The position numbers and the translations under genes are program-made. A stretch of DNA of 10,239 nucleotides from Candidatus Sericytochromatia bacterium (GTDB lineage: Bacteria > Cyanobacteriota > Sericytochromatia > JACMPN01): contig JACMPN010000558.1 in the NCBI GenBank assembly GCA_014377495.1, positions 1 to 10,239 of the forward strand. Direction: 5' to 3'. Below, piece after piece: positions 6,260 through 10,239 of this stretch (position 1 is its first letter; each line of letters begins with the position of its first letter). The notes under the pieces are model-generated. The model did no database searches. It saw nothing but the letters and a program-made list of their open reading frames with translations, and was not told the origin of the DNA.

Positions 6260-6508
6260 AGCGGCTAAGCGGGCGGACGCTCTCGCTACAGGTAAGAGTC
6301 ATCGCGATCAACCCGTGGGACCTGCGTGGCCGCGCCGGCGCCTGCCGCCGCCGACAGGACCAAGCCAGACCTCCACCTGACAGGCTGCTTGACCCACCGG
6401 CCATTCCTCAAAGCAAGGACTGGCCCACCCGCCAAGATCAAGGCGTTAGCCAGGACCCCAGAATAAGCTGTTCTTAAGGCCTTACTTAAAATACATTTAA
6501 GGAAACCA
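6260..6508. other. Gene-free spacer with AT-rich dyad before the large-RNA promoter
   Basis: No coding frame is convincing. The last 35 bp turn sharply AT-rich and contain AAGGCCTT (6476-6483) and the dyad CTTAAA-ATACA-TTTAAG (6485-6501), ending 7 bp before the -35 hexamer. That is the position of an UP element or upstream operator. Confidence 0.5.
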
Positions 6509-6537
6509 TTGACAGGGTTAACCTCTGCGGCTATATT
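6509..6537 (+). promoter_or_regulatory. Strong sigma70 promoter of the large repeat RNA
   Basis: TTGACA (6509-6514), exactly 17 bp, then TATATT (6532-6537): 6/6 and 5/6 to the sigma70 consensus, the best promoter in the window. The predicted start, 7 nt after the -10, is G6544, giving an RNA beginning GTGAG like the small RNA. An AT-rich dyad lies just upstream. Confidence 0.75.
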
Positions 6538-6611
6538 GGTTATGTGAGTCGCAAGCGAACCACCTGAAAGGGAAGCGAGCCCAAAGCCCATCTGTCACTC
6601 GCTGGTAGACG

Positions 6612-7592
6612 ATCTCTGCAAAGAGACATCACCACGATGACACCCGCCAATACGCCAATCATCCGCAAGGATGGTTAAGCCGAAAAGCGGAACTGCCGCC
6701 GACTGATGGACACACCGCAAGAGGTGTTCACGCAAGGCAGCAGGCGCCGACGAAAGGGTCATCCGCAAGGGCGACCCCTTAAGAAGCGCACCTGTCACAA
6801 CTGGTGATTGCTTCGTAAGGAGTGAGCATTAATGTGATGGGGCCGCCGACGAAAGGGTGACCCGCAAGGGAAACCACGACGAAAGCGTGACTGTTGCCGA
6901 CTGGGACGGTTTCCGTAAGGAAGCGCCAAGGTAACGGCCGCCGATACAGCAGGTGACCCGCAAGGGAGACCAGCCAAAAGCGGGACTGTGACCGACTGAT
7001 CGACTTTTGCTGCAGAGCCGAAGCGTCAAGGTGACAGGGCGAGTAAGCGGGATTTTCGAGAGGAAAGCCTGCCTGAAAGCAAAACCTGGTGGTGCCTGGC
7101 TCGACGTCCTGCAAGGGATGCACTAGGAACTGGCAGGGCGAGTAAGTGGATGACCCGCAAGGGACATTTGCCGAAAGCAGACTGACGGTGACGGATCGGC
7201 ATTCCGCATGGAATTCGCAACGCACTGGCAGGGCGACAACGGAGACTACCTGCAAAGGACGTCACCGAACGCCAAACTGGTGGTCATGGGCCGACGTTCC
7301 GCAAGGAATGCACCACACACCCAGTCCCGCCGACTAGCGGCCCGTCCGAAAGGATTGGGATTGCACCAGGCGGGGACCTGCAGTGACCTCGGAAACGCAG
7401 CGAGCGGCAACGTTCGTTGAACAGCACAGGAAACGTAAGGACCGGTTGCCCGGGACGCAGTTCCTGGAGACCCTCGGGTGGTCTGTCCGCAAGGACATCG
7501 ATCGCTCGAGAGGCCGACCCCGGAGGAACCTCGAAACGGTTCGGTGGCAACACCGGATATCTTATGAGGGACCGATGTGATCCGGAGCGCAA
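6612..7592 (+). repeat. About ten diverged tandem units of 95-100 nt
   Basis: Two hairpin series run in phase. First-series loops begin at 6665, 6765, 6864, 6960, 7058, 7157, 7252, 7348, 7446 and 7547; second-series loops at 6618, 6717, 6815, 6915, 7012, 7111, 7206, 7301, about 7400, 7489 and 7589. Sequence similarity is clearest in the first units: CCGACGAAAGGGT precedes the units at 6756 and 6855. AAAAGCGGAACTG, AAAGCGTGACTG and AAAAGCGGGACTG recur in the same position, followed by CCGACTG. CAGGGCGAGTAAG ends two successive units (about 7035 and 7133). Later units keep the hairpin phase while the sequence has drifted. This indicates old tandem duplication with structure maintained. Confidence 0.75.
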
Positions 7593-7601
7593 GCTGCGGA
7601 G

Positions 7602-7653
7602 AACGACAAAGAGTGGCCTGATCCGCAAGGACCGGTGCCACTTTTTTGTCGTT
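7602..7653 (+). terminator. Terminator and 3' hairpin of the large RNA
   Basis: AGTGGC (7612-7617) pairs with GCCACT (7637-7642). An inner stem CTGATCC/GGACCGG is capped by GCAA, and six T follow at 7642-7647. The outer bases AACGACAAA (7602-7610) can pair with the T-run plus GTCGTT (7648-7653), extending the stem. A related hairpin follows the histidine kinase gene at 10075. Confidence 0.8.
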
Positions 7654-7691
7654 TGGGGCGCCCGTGACCCAGAAGGCAATCGCCGCCCCGC

Positions 7692-7720
7692 TTGCAACAT
7701 TTCGTAATGTGCTATACCTT
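7692..7720 (+). promoter_or_regulatory. Promoter of small structured RNA, copy 2
   Basis: TTGCAA (7692-7697), 17-bp spacer, TACCTT (7715-7720), as in copies 1 and 3. The second direct-repeat half is changed here: GCAACAT (7694-7700) is followed by GTAATGT (7704-7710), which makes the site partly palindromic (ACATT-TCGT-AATGT). Confidence 0.6.
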
Positions 7721-7726
7721 ATGGAC

Positions 7727-7868
7727 GTGAGCGGTGATGAACCGCTTCCGGGATCACCACCTGAAAGGGATAGGCCCACGGGCAACTGTGGGAAAACCCT
7801 TCGCGGTGGATCCCCATTTCTTCGGGAAACCGATGGGATGGACCCGGGAGCGGTTCACCACCGCTCAC
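7727..7868 (+). ncRNA. Small structured RNA, copy 2
   Basis: GTGAGCGGTG (7727-7736) pairs perfectly with CACCGCTCAC (7859-7868). After the same A/C step as copy 1, 7738-7752 pairs with 7843-7857 over 15 bp (one U-G). The loop region repeats the CCACCTGAAAGGGATAGG segment, the CCCAC/GTGGG arm and the second arm CCCCAT/ATGGG capped by CGG-GAAA-CCG. The middle (about 7755-7808) is nearly identical to copy 1, while stems differ by paired substitutions. It lies 74 nt after the large-RNA terminator and about 315 nt before the kinase start. Confidence 0.8.
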
Positions 7869-8182
7869 CGCCGTTTGGCAGCCGACTCGGCGCTTGCAGG
7901 CCGACATCACCGTAAAAACGGGGTACTTCCCAGCGCTTGAAGCAATCACCAAGCAGATTGACGTGGCGCAGTGCCTCGGTCAGATCACCGGCTTCATCAC
8001 GGGACCGACGTGGTCATCATGCCCCGTTCTACCTTGCCCTGGTCATGACCCCTACGGACGCAGCCACATAGCGGGGCGTTCCGTGTATCATCGCAGGCAT
8101 CCGCGGACGGGGCACCGTCTGTGGCAGTCGTTAAGTTGATCGGCATGGCGGCTTGAGCCGCCTGCGCCATGGAGATCGTACC
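7869..8182. other. Leader region between small RNA copy 2 and the kinase gene
   Basis: There is no convincing gene. A plus frame at 7894-8139 starts with a protein-like stretch (DITVKTGYFPALEAITKQID) but degenerates, and may be a remnant. Small stems include GCCG-ACT-CGGC (about 7880) and CCGT-AAAA-ACGG (about 7910). Confidence 0.4.
8101..8124 (+). promoter_or_regulatory. 10-bp hairpin in the kinase leader
   Basis: CCGCGGACGG (8101-8110) pairs with CCGTCTGTGG (8115-8124) over all ten positions, two of them G-U, around the tetraloop GGCA. It lies about 60 nt before the kinase start and has no T-run. G-U pairs favour a plus-strand RNA structure, perhaps a leader control element. Confidence 0.45.
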
Positions 8183-10069
8183 TTGCCTGACTTTGCCCCT
8201 GCCCTGATTCACTTAGACGGCATGATGCCGCACGGCCACTGCTACCTGTGGCAGCCACTCCTCGTCGGACTGCACGGGATCTCCGACCTGCTGATCGGAC
8301 TCGCCTACGTGGCCATTTCCGTGACGCTCGGGGTGCTGCTTCGCCGGGTCAGGAACATCCCGTTTTCGTGGGTCTTCATGGCCTTCGGCATCTTCATTGT
8401 TTCCTGCGGCATGACCCATTTCATGGAGGTGTGGACGCTGTGGACACCCAGTTACTGGCTGGCTGGGGCACTCAAGGCGGTCACGGCGGCGGCTTCGGTG
8501 GGCACGGCCTTGCTGCTGCCGTCACTGATACCCAAGGTGGTCGCCTTCACCCAACGCAGCGGGGCGATCCAGGAGGAAACATCCTTCCGCCAGCTGGCCG
8601 AAGCGATCCCGCAGATCGTCTGGACGGCTCGCCCGGACGGTTGGCTCGATTATTACAACCAGCGCTGGGTCGACTATACCGGGATGTCCGTCGCCGAGAC
8701 CCTGGGCTGGGGCTGGCAGCCGGTGATCCATCCGGACGACCTGGCCAATTGCCTCGACCACTGGAAGTATGCGGTCGACACGGGCGAGATCTACGAAGTC
8801 GAGTATCGCTTCAAGCGGGCTGCCGACGGCTGCTACCGCTGGCATCTCGGCCGGGCGTTGCCTGTCTGTAATTCGGCGGGCATCATCGTCAAGTGGTTCG
8901 GCACCTGCACCGACATCGACGACCAGAAACGGGCCGAAGCCGCCGTCAAGGATCAGCAGCTGTGGTTGGAAGCCATCCTCAACCTGATGCCCACGCCCCT
9001 GCTGCTGATCGAGCCCGAGACGCAGGCGGTGACGTTCGCCAATGAGGCCGCCGGCCACCTCGCCGGCGGCGGCATCCCGCTGGGCCAGCCGCCGTTTTTG
9101 TTCCCGCCCGGGTCGTTCTGGACCGACCCCGACGGCAACCCCGTGGCCGAGGCAGCGTTTCCCGGTGCCCGTGCCCTGGACAGCGAGGGGCTGGACGGGT
9201 TCCAGATAGACTGGCATACGCCAGCCGGACGGACGGCATTACTGTGCTTTTCCAAGGTCCTGCCCGCCATGTTCGGCCATCCCGCCGTGGCCGTGCTGAC
9301 GTTTCTGGACGTGACCCGCCTGAAACACGCCGAAGACGAGTTGCAGCAGGCCGTGCGCGTCCGAGACGACTTTCTGTCGATCGCCTCGCACGAGCTGAAG
9401 ACTCCGCTGACGTCGCTGCAACTGCAGCTCGGCCACATCCAGCGTCGGACACAGCGCCACACACCCCTCGATCCGCTCCCGGCGTGGGCGATCGCCAAAC
9501 TGGCCGTTGTCGAGCGTCAGGTCGATCGGCTCAACATGCTGACGACCGAACTGCTCGACGTTTCCCGGATCACGAGCGGCCGGATCTCGCTGACGCTTGC
9601 AGCCGTCGACCTGTCGGCCGTGACGGCCATGGTGGCCGATCAGTTTGCCGATATCTTCGAAAACGCCCGCTGCGCCCTGAGCATCGACATCGAGTCAGGC
9701 ATCACCGGCATCTGGGACGCCGAGCGGGCCGCCCAAATCGTCACCAACCTGCTGGCGAATGCGGCCAAATACGGTGCAGGCCAACCCGTCGAGCTCCGCC
9801 TGAGGCGTGACGGTGGATCGGCCGTCCTCAGCGTGCAGGACCATGGCGTAGGCATCGCAGCGGACCGGCAGCAGCAGATATTCGGCAGGTTCGAGCGTCT
9901 CGGCTCCACCAAGCATTACGGCGGGTTCGGCCTCGGCCTGTGGATTTCACAGCAGGCGGCGGTGGGGATGGGCGGGACGATCACGGTCCACAGCTTCCCG
10001 GACCAAGGCGCCACTTTCGTCGTCACGCTGCCTCTCGACCCGCCGGGGACCGCCATGCCGTCGGGCTGA
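8183..10069 (+). CDS. Ethylene-receptor-like hybrid PAS sensor histidine kinase
   Basis: This is a 628-residue membrane sensor kinase. Three transmembrane helices (about 30-50, 60-85, 92-118) align without gaps to the first two helices of plant ETR1, then with a 3-residue deletion. Asp35, Tyr42, Ile45, Cys75 and His79 match ETR1 Asp25, Tyr32, Ile35, Cys65 and His69, and Lys98 matches Lys91. Cys65 and His69 bind the copper that holds ethylene. The ETR1 Pro36 position is Ser46 here. A PAS domain follows (about 133-250, WVDYTGMS, HPDD, YRFKRAADGCYRWHLG), then a weaker PAS (about 262-380). HisKA has phospho-acceptor His403 in SIASHELKTP. HATPase has N-box N522-LLANAAKY, G1 DHGVGIA (553-559), F-box FGRF and G2 GFGLGLW. 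TTG 8183 is chosen because GGAG lies 8 nt upstream and the resulting leader before MPHGHCYLW suits bacterial relatives. ATG 8222 and TTG 8153 are alternatives. No response regulator is in the window. Confidence 0.93.
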   Translation: MPDFAPALIHLDGMMPHGHCYLWQPLLVGLHGISDLLIGLAYVAISVTLGVLLRRVRNIPFSWVFMAFGIFIVSCGMTHFMEVWTLWTPSYWLAGALKAVTAAASVGTALLLPSLIPKVVAFTQRSGAIQEETSFRQLAEAIPQIVWTARPDGWLDYYNQRWVDYTGMSVAETLGWGWQPVIHPDDLANCLDHWKYAVDTGEIYEVEYRFKRAADGCYRWHLGRALPVCNSAGIIVKWFGTCTDIDDQKRAEAAVKDQQLWLEAILNLMPTPLLLIEPETQAVTFANEAAGHLAGGGIPLGQPPFLFPPGSFWTDPDGNPVAEAAFPGARALDSEGLDGFQIDWHTPAGRTALLCFSKVLPAMFGHPAVAVLTFLDVTRLKHAEDELQQAVRVRDDFLSIASHELKTPLTSLQLQLGHIQRRTQRHTPLDPLPAWAIAKLAVVERQVDRLNMLTTELLDVSRITSGRISLTLAAVDLSAVTAMVADQFADIFENARCALSIDIESGITGIWDAERAAQIVTNLLANAAKYGAGQPVELRLRRDGGSAVLSVQDHGVGIAADRQQQIFGRFERLGSTKHYGGFGLGLWISQQAAVGMGGTITVHSFPDQGATFVVTLPLDPPGTAMPSG

Positions 10070-10074
10070 TAGTG

Positions 10075-10127
10075 AACGACGAACGGGGAGCCTGATCCGC
10101 ATGGATCGGTGCCGCTCGTTTGTCGTT
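10075..10127 (+). terminator. 3' hairpin after the kinase gene, related to the large-RNA terminator
   Basis: AACGACGAACG (10075-10085) pairs with 10117-10127 over 11 bp including one G-U. Inside, CCTGATCC-GCAT-GGATCGG has the same sequence and the same bulged T as the hairpin at 7602. The outer stems differ by paired changes (AACGACAAA/TTTGTCGTT there). It starts 5 nt after the kinase stop. It lacks the long T-run, so it may be a weaker terminator or a processing site. Confidence 0.6.
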
Positions 10128-10166
10128 TAGGGATTTCTGCCGTCCACAAGCCAGCCCCCGCCTTGC

Positions 10167-10195
10167 TTGCAACATGTCGCAACATGGTTTACCTT
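10167..10195 (+). promoter_or_regulatory. Promoter of small structured RNA, copy 3
   Basis: TTGCAA (10167-10172), 17-bp spacer, TACCTT (10190-10195). The direct repeat GCAACAT is perfect again (10169-10175, 10179-10185; 10-bp period). The 5' flank GCCTTGC is shared with copy 1. Confidence 0.6.
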
Positions 10196-10201
10196 ATGGA
10201 C

Positions 10202-10239
10202 GTGAGCGGTAATGAACCGTGATCGGGATAACCACCTGA
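10202..10239 (+). ncRNA. Small structured RNA, copy 3 (cut by window end)
   Basis: GTGAGCGGTAATGAACCGTG and the ACCACCTGA that follows match the 5' strand of copies 1 and 2. The 3' half, needed to form the closing stem, lies outside the window. It begins 75 nt after the kinase 3' hairpin, as copy 2 begins 74 nt after the large-RNA terminator. Confidence 0.7.

Larger units (their letters stand above)
6544..7653 (+). ncRNA. Large (~1.1 kb) non-coding RNA built of tandem two-hairpin units
   Basis: The RNA starts GTGAGTCGCAAGCG, then has AACCACCTGAAAGGGA, nearly identical to the inner 5' segment of the small RNA. An arm AGCGAG/CTCGCT (6572-6577, 6597-6602) follows, flanked by ACC/GGT. From about 6612 onward it is a succession of short stems, most with GNRA loops. 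Examples are TCTCT-GCAA-AGAGA (6613-6626), AATCATCC-GCAA-GGATGGTT (6657-6676), TTTTC-GAGA-GGAAA (about 7058), GTCC-GAAA-GGAT (about 7348), TGTCC-GCAA-GGACA (about 7489) and GGTG-GCAA-CACC (about 7547). It ends in a terminator at 7602-7653. Open frames across it, on both strands, give low-complexity products that follow the repeat and have no start signals, so I call it non-coding. A strong own promoter and terminator define one transcript. I recognise none of GOLLD, ROOL, OLE or group II intron features. Confidence 0.75.

Noticed and set aside
6779..7255. 158-residue minus-strand frame in the large RNA
   Set aside because: The product repeats (VSLAGHP) simply because the DNA repeats, and neither motif nor start signal is present; RNA hairpins explain the sequence better.
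6612..7592. CRISPR array
   Set aside because: Units are ~98 nt, strongly diverged, lack identical repeats with unique spacers, and no cas gene is nearby.
6544..7653. Group II intron
   Set aside because: GTGAG recalls the GUGYG start and GNRA loops are frequent, but no domain V signature or reverse transcriptase is seen and the body is a regular tandem repeat.
7894..8139. 81-residue plus-strand frame before the kinase
   Set aside because: Only the first ~25 residues look protein-like, no ribosome site, and it overlaps the 10-bp leader hairpin; at most a gene remnant.

Overview
The window is high-GC bacterial DNA of proteobacterial character. This is inferred from a BenM/CatM-like LysR regulator, a YnfM-like MFS exporter, a YtxH-type envelope protein and bacterial sigma70-type promoters; I cannot name the species.

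Left part (1-3391), conventional genes: a divergent pair (MFS exporter, cut by the left edge, and its likely LysR regulator) shares a 117-bp regulatory region with a clear LysR-type dyad. After a poorly coding stretch, a TTGACA promoter leads into three small same-strand genes: a YtxH-domain protein, a DUF948-like membrane protein and a short helical protein. They look like an envelope or stress cluster.

Middle (3392-5330), recombination-related: a complete XerD-type tyrosine recombinase on the minus strand ends exactly inside one arm of a long inverted repeat (two 25-bp arms, 23/25 matching). Upstream of it lie a 10-bp inverted repeat, a doubtful 67-aa ORF and a perfect 9-bp dyad with a 7-bp spacer, shaped like a tyrosine-recombinase core site. 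A secreted protein of unknown function follows (5331-5987).

Right part (5988-10239), RNA-rich and the most unusual: three copies of a promoter plus small structured RNA lie at 6049, 7692 and 10167 (the last cut by the window edge). Each has TTGCAA-N17-TACCTT placed 6 nt before GTGAG. The two complete copies fold into a ~142-nt RNA closed by a 10+15-bp terminal stem, with clear compensatory changes between copies. Between copies 1 and 2 is a separate ~1.1-kb non-coding transcription unit. It has a near-consensus TTGACA-N17-TATATT promoter, starts with the same GTGAG and CCACCTGAAAGGGA module as the small RNA, and ends in a terminator hairpin with six T. Its body is about ten diverged tandem units of 95-100 nt, each with two hairpins mostly capped by GNRA tetraloops. 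Between copies 2 and 3 is a hybrid histidine kinase with an ethylene-receptor-like (ETR1-type) membrane domain, two PAS regions and HisKA/HATPase domains. Its 3' hairpin is related in sequence and shape to the terminator of the large RNA.

The layout from 6049 on thus reads: promoter/small RNA, large repeat RNA, hairpin; promoter/small RNA, kinase gene, hairpin; promoter/small RNA. This looks like a repeated cassette organisation. I recognise no published RNA family here, and no protein partner is encoded inside the window.
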